The notes below the pieces were generated by a model that was not told the origin of the DNA, made no database searches, and was given only the letters and a program-made list of their open reading frames with translations. A DNA stretch of 64,000 bases from Leuctra nigra. Taxonomy: Eukaryota > Arthropoda > Insecta > Plecoptera > Leuctridae. Shown here in pieces: positions 1-15,100 of this stretch. The translations under genes were made by a program, and so were the position numbers. Each line of letters begins with the position of its first letter. The first letter of the stretch is position 1. The stretch lies in NCBI GenBank assembly GCA_934045905.1, contig OW203762.1:5394001-5458000 (forward strand). Reading direction: 5' to 3'.

Positions 1-125
1 TCGGGAAGTGCGCGTGGATGGAGAAGTCGAAGTCGGGCGGCGTTGTCGAGTCCTTCTTGTGTCCTCCCGCCAACAACTTCAATACCACAAAGTTGGTCTT
101 CGTGACTTTCAGGAGGTCGTTCACC
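1..125 (-). CDS. Naa35: NAA35 last visible exon, cut by the window edge
   Basis: 125 bp are visible. The acceptor GATTGCAG ends at 126. It encodes [20 protein letters not shown] and then GHKK and [13 protein letters not shown]. By comparison with human NAA35 about six codons and the stop lie just outside the window. The 3' untranslated region and poly(A) signal are therefore not visible. Confidence 0.94.
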
Positions 126-3100
126 TGCAATCAAGAACAAAACAAGTGTTGATTCAAGTGTATCTGTAAAGCGAGATGATGTAGGAACTAATAAATATTT
201 AAGTCGTTACAGGGATTCGTTTTTCTTCCTTCTACCTCTTATTAACGATATGTACTTTCTCATCATGCTCTTATGATCATAATTGTCGTAGCGTAACTTA
301 AGTTTTGAGATGTATGCCTACATCTTTGACACAATCAATCTAGTACGATGTAGTAGTGAATTGGATTGTCATTCGTTTTGCTCCGTCATTGAGAGTGAAT
401 GATGTAGGTCTAAATCTCAAGACACCAGTTACACAATTGCGCTGATGTCAGTGTGTAATGTATTTAACATAGAGGTCAGTTAGGGTACCCGGGTACGCCA
501 TTACCCGGGTAGGTACTAATGGCGGGTACCCGGGTATCAAAAGGTATAAAAAAAAAAAAAAAAAAAAATTTAGTTTTTACGTGTATTATTATTTTTGCAT
601 TAGCTGCCACTTAATCATCAGCTGCATTGTTTATAGTTATGTAAACTGAATGTAATATTTATTCATATTTCCCAAATCTCAATAATCCCAACAAATACTT
701 GGCTTGTAAATTCATTGTTTGTAATTTCATCAGAATGCTGGTGAAGGATTGATGGACGGGATGCAGGCAAGATATACCTTGTTTTCAACCTTCCATTGTA
801 TGGACTTTCTCTCTCCAAGGACACGGATAATGCGGCAAACTCAGTGCAAAAAAATTAAATGCATTTTACAAAAAAAAAAAAAAAGTTTTTTTTTACCTGG
901 GTAATTACCCGGGTAATTAAAGCGGGTACCCGGGTACAAAACATTACCCGAATCCGACCTCTAATTTAACATAATGTAGCATCATTAGTTCAACATACCA
1001 TTTATTCAGTTTATGCCTCATATTTATTTGCTGATGACCTAACAATCATCACTTTTACCATGTTATGCAGATATTTTCATATTTTTAATTTTAAAAAAAT
1101 CATGGATTCATTGCATCGTATAATCACATTTGAAGTTCAAAATGTCTACTTCAAAATGTCATTTGTACACTTAGCTCAATCTTTGTCAATGTTTATTTAT
1201 TTGTGTTTGTGTATTACATCAAAATCATTAGGTACTCTGCTCTGTTTTTGAGTAAAAGTTGCAGCTGTTTTTCGAGTAGGTAGTAAATTTGACATAGAAA
1301 CCTTAGTAAAAACTTTTTAAGGACGGGTAAATAAAATAATTGTTGTCCATAAACTACACAATATCAATACCTCAGAGGTAGAAGAGCGGAAGTCCATTTT
1401 CTCAATTTTGCATTGCACACTTTTGGAACGATGAAATCAAGCTCTACAAATTGACATTTGACTGAATGTCAACAAACACAGTTATTTAGTTGTATACTTG
1501 AACTACACAATGACTCGTATCACCATTACAAATATGATTGGATGAATCAAGAATCATTGAGACAGACTTCCGCCCCTCTGCCTCCGAGATACAGACGTCC
1601 ACGTAGCGTTACCTCTTGGTCTGGGTTGGCAATAGTCTCGAGCAGAGTCCTGGCCTTGTGGAAGTGCTGACATCCGACGAGGTAGAGGTTGGCGCTGGTG
1701 GGCGGCTGCTCGTAGCGATGCAGCGAGGTCATGTCTCGGAACTCCGCGTAGGGCATTGGCGGCGGAGTCAGCAATGACGCGAACGGAGCGAACCGGTGCT
1801 CGTAGCGGACCTGCTCGTTGTCGAACTCCGGGTGCGGCAGCTTGATCTTGCCATCCAGACGGAAGCCGGCCATCGCCTTGTAGAAGCCGCCACACATGTT
1901 CTGGGGGCGGGGGAGGGACAGTTACATGGTTAAACGTCAACTGTGAATTTACATGTTTAAATATTGGCAAACAACTAAACTTCAATCGAAAAAGAGCTGA
2001 TTTTTGTAATACTTGACATGTCGTGTCAAGCTCACTGAAAACTAGTTGTTCTATTTTATTATTTTGCCATTATTGATATTTTGATATGATTGAAGTGAGA
2101 AATCTGGAGTGTGGACACTTTATTATCATTATTAAGCCTATATTCTTGACAGAGCCAGGCTTCACTAGTGAGAATGTAATAAAGAAGGGAGGAGAGGAAA
2201 CCCGGTACCGGCATGTAGCCTACTTCTGATGAAAGATACCAAGGGGGCCAACGGCTTAACGTCCCATCCGAAGGACGGTGTGACATTAAACAGCACGGGC
2301 CTCCACAACCCGCGCCGTCGAGAGACTGATAACAGGTGGAGGGAGGTCGTCACACTAACTCCAACCACCCTAGTCTCTCTGACCCAATGAGTTGAACGGC
2401 GACCTATCCAACTACTGAGGCAGCTCAATGTTGCACCTCGGTGATCTGACGAGAACCGAGGTATCGAATACACCAGTCGTTGTGTTGATGATCTCACCTG
2501 TAGAGCCTGGTAGACTGTGATCTCCCTGCCATACGGCCTGGTCTTCTTCTTCTTGCTCTTGTTTTTCTTGCCGCCCTTGCTCTTCTGGGCCTCGGCCATC
2601 GCCTCCTGCTCGGCCAGGAAGCTGTCGGCCCGAGACAGCGCAGACACAAGCCAGCCGTAGAGGAACTCGTAGAGGTACCAGAAGATGTAGTGGTACTCGT
2701 GAGTACTGTAGAGTTCCAGCTCGAAACCCGACATCAGGTACATGATCATGATGCGCAGCGTGTGGTACAGTATCCACGTGCCTGCGCGAGAACAGAACGT
2801 TACACATACGAGTTCTACCCGACATCTCAGCCTGTTTCTATTTGGGGGGGACTAGCGATGAAATACGGTCTTCTTGACATTTATAGAAATTTGAAAAGAA
2901 TACGAATTTCTAGAAGAGCGTTTCACTAATGCAAAACAATGTACATGTAAAACTGAACTGTACTTTTCATAAGGAAACCGGCGAAATGAAGCTGTAAAAC
3001 CCCCATAGTTTGGTTGAACATCCATAAATGTTTACATTTAAAAATGTTAAAATAAAATATTGCAACTGATATACAATATTACCTAGTAGTTTTTCAATGA

Positions 3101-6100
3101 GAAAGAAGCTGAAGAAAACACTTTTGAAATTATCAGTCATGTCTTTTTCTGAATAGTCGCAATGATAAACTGAAAGTAAAACTATAAATTTGAAGTGATC
3201 TTGAAAGTTGGTTCACATTGACCACTCTTTCTTGCCATATTATGATGCAGAACATAAATATCTATTTATATTTGAGCTTGAACGATTTCTCATGAAGAGC
3301 GAAATTCGGAGCTCCCTCCTTAACCCTTTCCCGGGCGGTGGGAAACGGTTTTCCCAGTAACTTCTATGCGTTGTATGGGCGACGGGTGATATATTTCCCG
3401 GGTCTTTGATGTGGCGCTATCTATGTGCATATTACACAACTTCAAAAAAAAATGTTTGGTCGGTAAAATTGATCTCTAGACCACCAAGAAAGCCGTGGCA
3501 AATAGCGGATGACACACGGTACGCCAAATTTCGTCAAAAAATCGATTTATATCTCAATATCTATATGTAAATTTGGATTGATAACCTAAAGTGTAAATGT
3601 TTGATGTAAGGTATCATATAAGTAATATTAGATAAATATTTGATGAACATTTGACCGCTGGATTTTTTTTTATTACGAAATCATTTACAAACGGGAAGTA
3701 GTCTTCCCACTGCCCAACCTATAGTCTCTCTTATTCGAAAATGATAGGTTATGTTTTAGATAATCATGGATATTTTCTTTTCTTTTAACCATAAATTATG
3801 TATTTAAGTATGCAGTTCTACAAAATCAAAATCTCGATTAAAAAATATATCATATTCAAAAAAAAAATCACAAAAAAAAAATTATTACAACGCATTTTCT
3901 TCTTATATGGGCGGTGGGAAGTATTTATCCCACCAAATTTTTTTAGTGAAAATTTAAAAAAAAAATAAAAAAAGTGTCAACATGCTTTAAATGTTATCTT
4001 ATTCACTAATTCGCTGGTTTCCATAAGCTCAAATAATTTGCCCGGGAAAGGGTTAAATCAATATTGTCTACAGTTTCGATTACCATTTTTCAATCATCTT
4101 TAGAACGAAACAAGAGCAAACGTTGGAAAAAATAAAAACAAATAACAATGCTAAAGCTCTCAGTCATCACTCATCATACAATCAGTGAGGGTTTCATACA
4201 GCGTACCGAAGCAAGCTAGATGCGGTCTGGGCGTGTCGGACTTGAGCGACAGGTTGTGCAGGTAGGCGTCGACGCGTTCCGCCTCGTCCTGCAGCGTGGC
4301 AAAGTCCTCCAGCAGATGCGCCAACTTGTCGCGCTGCCGTGCGCGGTTGTGGCCGCATGCGTGCACCAGGTTGGCGAAGGGGCGCACGCAGTGGCTCAGG
4401 AACGAGTCCACGTACTCCTTCGCCTGAGGCATATCGTCAATAACACTCAAACAAACATCACGGAGAAATCAAAGACGCAGTAGCTTCAACATTAGATGTC
4501 TTAAAAGGCCTGACAAGCTTGGCTTACATTAAAATGGTCAAAAGTTTGAAAGAAATGTTTCCAAAATGTTATGAAAGTATAAATAATCGGAGCAGGGCTG
4601 GTTGAAGCAGTTTGGCGCCAACATAATTACCTATGAATGTCAATGACTTCAGACAAATGTCTAACTACCTTGTCAAAGGTTTGTAACATTGTTTAACTTA
4701 GACTCTAAGGAATCACCTCCCATTTTGCAATTCACTTGTTACACTTTGGGTGGCACGCAATTAAATGTCTGGGACATATGAAAAGAACTCAGAATGCACA
4801 AAAAGTGTTCTATTCTACTTGCTGTAGTGAAGTGAGTGAAGTAAGTGCTGTATTGAAGTTAGTGTATCGAAGTTAGTGATACTAACTATTGAAGTTATAT
4901 CAATAATCGAAAAATTGGAGGTGATTTCTTAGAAACTTAGTTAAACAATGTTACGAACCGCATCTCCCTAAGTGTATAGACCATTTTAAATATTATCTCG
5001 GTGGCTCTGCTTTCTAAGAAAAATCATATGCAGTTTGATTTCCAGACACCTTAGTCCCTGTTTCAACAATAGGTAAAACAGGGACTAAGGTGTCTGGAAA
5101 TAATACTGCATATGATTTTTCTTAGAAAGCAGAGCCACCGAGATAATATTTAAAATGGTCTATTCATTGGCGCACAATTAAAATATTCCTGGAACTCTTG
5201 CAACTGCGCTTGTATGCCCGCGTGCGACGTGACTTGTTGCTTGCCTGGAGTTTTTGGCGCGTCAGGGAAAATATGCCTGCAGAAAGTCGGCTTCAATCCG
5301 CGTGGTGTATGGCCACTTCAGAACTATGTCTAAAACCTCCGTGGTCTGGTTGCATTTTATTAATGTTCCTCTATCTTTTCCCAGGGTTGGGTAGTAACTT
5401 AACAAAAGTAACGCGTTACCGGTAACGCGTTACTTTTTCAGTAACTTTTATGGTAACTCAATACTTTTTTAACCTGGTAACTTAAAATCGCCTAAGTTCC
5501 TTTTTCTACGGGAACGTTTTGATTTTTATAAGTTACTTAGAAAGTTACTTTACATGTTATACCTTCTCTCCTGAAAGAAAACTAAGCATTGAAAACCAAA
5601 CATTTTACCTGTATTTAAATTTAGCATGCATCAAATCATTTCATTTCCTGCCTACCTGAGTAGCGCGACCCTAACCAACCCTTCCCCTCCCCCTCCTTTC
5701 GTCTTAGCTTGCTCCCTTGCTACACATGCGAAATGAAATGTTCATCTATCGGTTCACCCCCTCCCCCCCCACCCACCAGCGCATTGATACATCCGTTGTC
5801 CACATAATGTCACGTGGTTGTTACTGCCCCCCCCCCCCCCCCCCCCCCCCGTGGTCAAGTTTTCTCTCAAAATTATCAATTTTTATCAGAGTAACTTTCA
5901 TAGTAACTTTCACTGAAAAATTTAACTTTAAGTTACCTAGTATATTTTCTCAGTAACTTTAACTTTAACTAGTTACTTTTTGGAGAAAGTAACGTAACTT
6001 TCTAAAGTTACTTTATTTTTGGTAACTTACCCAACCCTGTCTTTTCCCCTAATTCTTTATTCAGTAAAGGCTGATGCACAATTGAATTAAGGTTTATGGT

Positions 6101-9100
6101 TTAATGTTTAGTGATTAGTGTTTAAGGTGTTATAACAGAGTCCAGTGCACAATTGCTTATTTCACGAGGTTATTTCACCACGTGATAAAATTAAATAATT
6201 GATCGAAAAATGATATGGAAACAAATATATGAGCAAGATTAGGCACAAATATCAAATTAAAATGCTTCCAATGACATTAATTCAGACGACTTTTAATTTT
6301 CCCGTACGAATTTGACATTGACTTTGACATTCTCTCTTCTGATTGGTTCGTCATAAGGTGAAATAGTGTTTTGCAATAAGAAATGGATTTTGTTGATTTC
6401 TTATTTCAGCTTAAACCTTAAACACTAAACCTTATAACGCTTATGACAGTTGTGCATGGTAACGTTATAACAGCACCTTTCATTTCTCTTAAACACTAAA
6501 CACTAAACACTAAACACTAAACCATAAACCTTAATTCAATTGTGCATCAGGCTTAACTTGTTATGGGTCGGAAGCACTGATTCCGCACAATAATACAAAA
6601 CGTCAAAATCAGTTACAACCCCAACTCCAATCCGCAAAACAAATAAATTAGTCTGATAATACAGAGCATTTTCCTAGTATATAAACAAGTTTAATCTGTT
6701 AAACAATATTACAAAATACAAATAAATGTAATGAATTGACCAATGTAGATCTGACCAAACTACAACGTCATAAAACAAAAGTCAATGTTTGGTCACAACC
6801 AAAGAGCTTGTATACACAACAAATTGAACACATGATATTATTAGAATAATGTTGAATTCGTACAGAATTTAACAGTTTTACAATCAACAAATTGCCGTTA
6901 ATAATAGTATTGCTTTAAGCTATCTACTTGAATATTGTTCAGTCTTAATTAACTTCTCATAAGAGAGGAAGGGCCTTTTTAAGTTGACGAAACTATCCAG
7001 TGACAGACGCCATTAAAAAGTAAAACGCTTTGTCAACATACCTGGCAAAATATAATTTGTTTCGTTGCAGCATCTGTAATAATTGTCCAGCAAATCATCA
7101 AACATGATTTATATGATTTAAATATATTGATTGTACTATTTCAAGTGATAAATTAAACTAGATTAAACACGTGTGAGCTATTTCTTTGATCTTTCTAAAT
7201 TTCATTTGTTTGAATGAAAAATTGTTTTTTCTAACAACCCTGGAGTTCCCATGGTAATACTTTTGTCTTTCATAAGGCAACGCCCACCTACATTGGTCAA
7301 TTGAAAACATGTGAAATTTCACAAAATTCTGGAAAAGATAACAAAACATAGGAAAATAACGACCTGTTTTCATAGCTTGCATGAAATTCTTTTGTAAAGC
7401 CCCATTTACACGGTGCAATTTCTTGAACAACTTCTGTGTCACAAAAGTTCTGCACATGTGCAGATTCTCTTTATCATCTCAAAAGTGATACTGCGCACGA
7501 GCAGAACCTCTGTGGCACAGAAGTTGTTCAAGAAATTGCACCGTGTAAATGGGGCTTAACAATCAATAGGTCTGTTCATTTACCTTGCCAAAACCTGCCG
7601 CAATTTGCCAAAACATTAGGATGATATGCAGAAAGTGGTAGGTTTTGACAGTTTGTAGCAGTTTTGGAGGGTAAACGAACACAACTAATTTGTCATGCAA
7701 ACAGGTGGTCGGTCCTACAAGTAGGTACCTATGAGTTGATCATATTCAACAAGTGTTTAGATCAACAATACATTCAATCACATGCGCCCTTCATTGTCTA
7801 AGATCATTGTTGTATGTTACCATGATTGCTAACAATGTGTTTCAAGTTGATTCATTTCAGTATTGAGAATATTGATTTCTGTTCATGTTAATTTTGTAAA
7901 ACTAACAACTTCTTGAATTAACTTCATCTCTTCTATTTCTGACAACGCAGGAGCAGTAAAGTTAACGAATTCCCTCTTCTAGAAGACTACAGTGAAGATT
8001 TGACAAGAAACCTTCATTGAGGAAGATGCTGTGAAGACTCAAGACAAGAACAGAAGCCACCGACTTTCAACATCACTTAGTTTTCGACGACGACATTACA
8101 ATTACTCATTTACAGACTTTAACAAGTACAGCTCACAACTATCAAGTTATTGTGTTAGTCTAATGTAGGAAAGACACAGTATTGCCCAGCGCTTAAGAAG
8201 TACGAGATTTATCAGGACTGTTAATTAACCAAGATTCATCGCTAGTTTGTTTCTTGCAGATTTTGTTATGCAAATGAGATCTTGTTTTCCGATTCTCCTT
8301 CAATGTTGGAAATACCAAATACACAGCAACATTATAAGCGATCTTGCCATAAGAGAATATGCAATTCATAAGAGAATAACTTTCCCACACACTCGAGAAA
8401 AGAAAGCATATTAAAATTAAAGAATCGCCATAAATAAAGAACACATCAAGGATCAAACCGAGAAACATTACTGTGAGTATAAACATTTTATGATTCTTCT
8501 TTACTTCATGTGTTTAATAATAATTACATTTCAATCATTAGGTACTTCTAATAATTAATGTCGACAATTCCTGCAATTAGAGACAAATTACGCTTCAAAA
8601 TGACATATTTGTTCACAGGAATCAAGTAGAAGGAATTATCGTTATCATAATTTTATTCCCAGTAAAATACAATGGAACAACTAACTGGTATAATCGTTAA
8701 TCCAGAAATAAACCATAATTCTAAGGATAAGACAAAAACATAAGTCTTCATACAGGTACCGTTAGTACTCTTCATAGTTTAGGAGAGATCCAAGAACAAC
8801 GATCTTATGAACTTCTTTCTAACAAGGATTTCCTGTCCAATTTCTTGTAGGTAACATAGATTTCCTGGCCAACATGGCTATCCCAGACAACATGGATTTC
8901 CTGTGCTTTCTTGTAGGTAACATAGATTTCCTGGCCAACATGGCTGTGCTAGGCAACATGGATTTCCTCGCCAACATGGCTATCCTGGACAACATAGATT
9001 TCCTGAAAACATGGCTGTCCTGGACAACATGGATTTCCTCGCCAACATGGATGTCCCAGACATCATAGAATTCTATTATTATTTTCTATATTGTCAACAA

Positions 9101-12100
9101 TGTTGGGGCTCCACTAGCGAGAATGTAGTAGAGAAGGAGCATTTGAAACCCGGTACCGTCATGTAGCCTACTGTAGCCTACATGTAGCCTACAAAAATTG
9201 AAGTTTGAATCTCGTACATGGCAAATGGCAATTTTTGATACAAGTTAAAAATCAAATTATTCCAAATAAGAAGAAAACTATAGGCACAAGTATTCACTTG
9301 CTTTGTCAATGAGAACATTTATGACACAACCAACATGAAGTATTGTAAAGTACTTTCAAAGGTAAGAACCCCCAGATGTTTTATTGCCATCTTCCGCCCC
9401 AAAGATGTGACTATCCCTCTGTCCTTAAGAATCAGGGCGAGACTGCAATAAAATACCTTTTTTTAGTCACATAATACGAAACAAGGGGACAACTTTAATT
9501 GGTTTGTTACTTTCTAAAGGTTCAAAATCAGCTGTTAAACATTTCGGCTGCATCAGGGTGGTTTTGTGTCAGTGTGGATCAGTCTTTCAAACTGAGAGGT
9601 GTTGCCGTGTGATCTATCTTACTACAAGTGCTACAAATATTGTATGAAACTGAATTTTCGAACAATCTATTAATATGCTTAAACATTTTGATCACATTTG
9701 TGCCAGTAACAAAGTGTAGTACCTTCATTTGCAAGAGTCTTTGACATTTGTTTTATTCGATCGCCCTTTCATTCTTGTATCTTTTGTGAAACGCGTTTTC
9801 AGTTTTAATTTATGATCTATCTTTACTAACTATATTGTATGGCACTGCATTTTCGAGTAACTATTTATGTTTAAACATTTGATAATATACTTTGGGCTCT
9901 TTAAAGAAGTGCGGTAGTACCTATCAGTTGCGAGTGTATCTGCACATGTGTCGTATTCAATCGCCGTTTACATCTAATTGTACCCTTTGCGAACAGTGAT
10001 TTTAGTTATAATTTATTCTGTAATATAGTGACATTTAATTGCGAAGCCATGCCAAAGTCAAAGTTGACACCCCTTAAGACTTTGTTTAAAAGTCGGTGTT
10101 GCAATCCGCTGAACTATGACACTCACGTTATAACGAGAGGACTTCGCGCTGTTTCAAAGTTTCTCCATGTGAAAATCGCTCATGTTCCTGCGGGAAGCTT
10201 GATATGTCGATCTTGCCGACGGGATCTTTCAACATACGAGGAGCCAGTGGACTCGCCGCCTGCTGAGGTTGACGTCGTCGCCGCTGTCATCGAGTCGTCC
10301 AGCTCAAGCTCAGACGAACCAGAGTCACAGCAGAGCGCTACACCGCAGAACATCGCCGGGACTTCGTATGAGAAAACCGTTGCCGTGTCGGCCCTAAATG
10401 AATGTTTGCCGCTGATTGGAGGGGAGACCCCAATTATCGTACATAAATTGACCCAGGACAAATATGCAAAAGAAAAACAAAAAAGTGTATGTTCAAAGTG
10501 TATGTCAACGAGATTTTAAAAGAGTGGCAGAGGAAATGCAGGGGCATGGGAATTGATGTTGGTGGTGAACTTCTTCATACTCTGCTCTTTGCTGATGATC
10601 AGATATTAATGGCCTCAGATGAGTATGACATTGATTTTATGCTGAGGAAGCTTAATGATGCATATGAGGAGGCTGGATTAAGAATCAGCGTTACAAAGAC
10701 GAAATATTTGGTGGTTGGCAAGGAGTTTGGAGAGGGCTTGGATTTGAATGGACAGTTTATCGAGGTGTGTGAGCAATATAAGTACTTGGGAACTGTCATT
10801 GATAAAGAAGGAAACAGTAGGATATCCTGTCGTATTGGTCAGGCGAGACAGGCAATACAGACGCTCAATTCGTTACTCTGGTCCGGGAGTGTAGGTAAAA
10901 CCACAAAAAAAAGAATCTACAAGACGATAGTTCAAAGCATTCTTCTGTATGGTGCAGAAACGTGGGAGATGACGCAGAGGGATAGAGAAAGGCTGCTAGC
11001 AGTGGAAATGGATTTCTTAAGAAGGAGTTGTGGAGTCTCAAGATTAGAGCACTTGAGGAATGAGGAGATAAGAAGACGGATGGGAGTGGAAAAGACGGTG
11101 GTTAATTGTATAGAAACAAATAGACTTGTTTGGTATGGGCATGTTCAGCGCATGGAACCTCAGAGGTGGCCAAAAAGATTAGAGTCTTGGATACCTCCTG
11201 GTAGAAGAAGACGAGGGTGACCAGAAGAGGATTGGAAGAAACAGGTGCTGCTGGACATGTCAAGAAGAGACATTGGTGATGATGACTGGACGGACAGAGA
11301 GAGGTGGCGTCTGGAGTGCGGGAAACGGCCGGCTTAGAGCTGTAGACAACCCGCTAATATATATATAAAAACAAAAAAAAGTAATGACAGCTATAACACA
11401 ATCTGTGTTCGCTCAGCCAGGTCCTAGTAAGCCAACAGAAAATTATCAAATAGCTTCGGAAATAATCCAACAGCTTAAAGAGAAATTTAATTCAACAACC
11501 GACAAAAGCTTACAGATGCAAATCTTAACAGTGTTACCAATGAGCTGGAATGCAAACAAAATTCACACAGTAATTGGTTGCACAGAGCACATGGCTAGAA
11601 AATCAAAGCTTCTGGTGCAAGAAAAAGGAGTGATGTCCACTCCAAATACGAAACCAGGGAAGATTTTGTCTCAAAAAGTAGTTGATGCTGTCGTTGAATT
11701 TTATCAAAGTGACGAAGTCAGTCGTATAATGCCAGGAACAAAAGATTATAAATCCGTGAAGCATGACGGCAAACGCGTGCATTTGCAGAAGAGACTAATC
11801 TTAAGTAACTTGAAGGAAGTTTACCAACTATTTAAAGCAAAGAACCCTCTTCATAAAATAGGATTCAGTAAATTTGCAGAGCTTCGACCAAAACAATGTG
11901 TTTTAGCAGGCGCAAGCGGGACGCACAGCGTTTGCGTCTGCACAATACACCAAAACGTCACGCTTATGATGTTAGGTGGAAAAATTTCTGAACTCACAGC
12001 AAATGAAGAAATTCAGCTGAAGACCTATCATGAGTGTTTAGCTGAAATTACATGCAATCCCCCTCATACATCTTGTCATTTAAACGAATGCGAGTTTTGT

Positions 12101-15100
12101 CCGGGTACTTCCGTCCTGAAGGAACGTCTCCGAAGTCTGATGGATGCCAACATGATCGAGGGCATTTCGTACAAGCGGTGGATGTCAACAGATCGGTGCT
12201 CATTGGAAACCATAAACACGGCAGTTGATGACTATCTTGACAGTCTCTGCGAAGGACTGACGGCTCTTTTTCGGCTCTTTTTTTACGGCTCTTTTTTGGT
12301 CAGACACGATTTCATTGCGAAACAGCAGTCTGCATTTCATAGCACGTTGAAGTCCGAGCTAAATCTCGGCGAATTCCTGGTCATCTGTGATTTTGCTGAG
12401 AATTATTCATTTGTTGTCCAAGATGAAGCTCAGGGCTTTCACTGGAATAATTGCTCAGCTACAATTCACCCCTTCGTGGCTTACTTCAAGGAGGACGGAG
12501 AGCAGAAACATCTCAGTTTTGTTGTTATTTCAGATTGCTTGAAACACAATACCATTGCTGTCCATCTGTTTCAAAAGAAATTGATTGCGTTTCTCACAAG
12601 CTCGTTTGGTGTTCTACCTAAGAAAGTAATTTACTTCTCGGATGGTGCTGCCTCGCAATATAAAAACAAAAAGAATTTTTCGAATATCTATTATCACGAG
12701 GAGGATTTTGGAGTCAAAGCCGAGTGGCATTTCTTCGCCACTTCGCATGGGAAATCGGCCTGCGACGGTGTTGGAGGAACTTTGAAGCGACTTGCAGCTC
12801 GAGCAAGTCTCCAGCGCCCCTGACTCCCAAATCATCACACCAGTGCAGCTTTATGATTGGGCGAGGCTTAACATCACAGCAATTACCTTTGCATACTGCA
12901 CTGTGCAAGAGCATGACGCTGAAGAGAAACTTCAACGCGGCCGGTTTTCCCATGCAAAGATGATTACTGGCACACAGAAACTTCACTGCATCATTCCTTC
13001 TACACATTTTACAGTTTCCACAAAAATCTATTCGTCGTCTGATGAATGGAAAGAAGAACCTATCAAAACCTAAAAATGACATTACCAATCACCTGCTAAC
13101 AACTTCATGACCTGTCTGGTGGTTTTTCCTTTCCACGTTAAAAAAAAAGACCCCATACAAGGTTGAGACCGTGGCGTGGTTATGGGGCTTTAGACAAGCA
13201 TCAACCTCTGGTAGGAGAGTATAATTTGAACAGCATGCCAATCACAATTTTTAAATTATCATGATGAGCTACATTTACTTATCTAATAATGAAAATGATT
13301 TGATGAGATATTTGCATAATCTTACACTACAGATTACCGAAACATTGCCCGCTTCATAATTTTTATCATGAAGGATTGTTGTGAACATCAATACAAGATT
13401 GTCTTGGATGGTGGTGTAGAGGAGTTTTAAACAGTTAAAATCCTGCAACAGGAACCCCTCTTGTCACACCAATTAAAATTGTCCTGTGCACACATTACAC
13501 AATGGACTCTACACAATAAAAATTGCCTTCTACATAATATGTGCCTCTCCAAAATATAAAAATGTAAGTTGAATCGTTTAACAGGTAGGAGTCTTGAAAT
13601 CACCATGCTACCGAGAAATATTGAGAAATTACTAATTAGATGGGTCATAATAAATAAATTGCATCAAGCAAACAAAATGATGATTTACCTACTCATAATA
13701 TTGCAAGCAAAGTGCAATTTTAGCCCTTCCCGGTTGACAATTTAAATCATAGCGTTAAAACCAAAAGCGTGCCCACTCCAAAAATTTCAGGGATTGTGTA
13801 TTATAGAACTAGGAAAACGCTCTGAGTAACGCGTTGATGAGCGAGCACGGATACGCGGAACACCTCGAACCGAAATTATGTCTATCGAAAATATCATTAA
13901 AAGCCAATAAATCTTGAATTTCGTCAGACTTGAATAAAAATCTCTAAATATTCCTAAAATGTTAGTATCAACCCTTATGATTGAACTGTTCCTTGTTAAT
14001 ATTCAAAAATCGTACAGGATCTCTTTAAAAAATATACCTGGGACCACTCAAATCATATGATATTAGTGTGTACACAATATCAGATCAATCTGTTGAACGG
14101 TCATTATTAGTTTCATTTCGTTTGAAACTTTCTGCTCTAACTACCTTGCCTTGAACTGAAGATTCGAAGTCGCCGTGAATTTGACAGCCAACACGCAAAA
14201 TGTCACTAAAATTACAAAACCTTTTGAAAATAACTACAGATTTGACTGAAAATTGGCAAAAATACCTTAAATGTTGGTACCAATGACCATGCAAAGATTT
14301 TAGTTGATCGGTCAATCGGTTCTAGTTTAAATTGCAAAAATCTCAGGAAAAATGGTTTCAAATTTGAACCAATGGGTGGATTTGGCTGAAATTTATTATG
14401 ATTGGGTACAATGTTGGTTGCAATGTCTTTGCTTAATTTCAAATTGATCAAACCAACCAATCGAAAGATATTTTTTTTAAAATTTGCACCAATCAGGGGA
14501 TTTCAAAAAAATTAGGGTCTGCAACAATCAGAAATGTTACGTACTTGTGTGCAAAATTTCAGCTCGATCGAAGAAAAACTCTGACCTGTATATCGTCAGT
14601 AACAGAAAAAAAAAAACAAACAAAAAAAAAAACAGAGGTCCGTGCCAAAAGAGCCAAAAGGAGACGCTCGCTTCGCTCGCTCAATAACAATACGTGCGTG
14701 AAGTTGGCACCCCCCATGAAAGCAATCGATTTGAAATTCTCCAAATATTTAGGGCTGATTTAGTGCTAATAAGTGCCGTTTATTTTGGATTTAGTGCTGC
14801 AACCCCTGGGAAGTAATTAGCGTTTATCTGTGGGGGGTGCCAACTTCACGGTCCAGCACCCCCCATGAAAACAATCGATCTGAAATTCTCCAGATATTTA
14901 GTGCTGATTTAGTGCTAATTAGTGCCGTTGATTTTGGATTTAGTGCTGCAACCCCTGGGAAGTAATTAGCGTTTTTGTGTGGGGGGCGCAGCACCCCCCG
15001 TGAAAGCCATCGATCTGAAATTCTCCAAATATTTAGTGCTGATTTAGTGCTAATTAGTGCCGTTGATTTTAGATTTAGTGCTGCAACCCCTGGGAAGTAG

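Noticed and set aside
1554..2825. Alternative open frames overlapping NAA35 exons
   Set aside because: They are shadows on other frames of GC-rich exons; only the spliced NAA35 frame matches a known family.
6484..6530. Telomere-like AAACACT/CTAAACA heptamer run
   Set aside because: It is short, imperfect, lies in the arm of a TAA-flanked MITE and differs from the insect telomere repeat TTAGG.
8874..9068. Open frame with repeated NMDFLANMA
   Set aside because: The frame is kept open by an 18-bp minisatellite; no start context, domain or other exon supports a protein.
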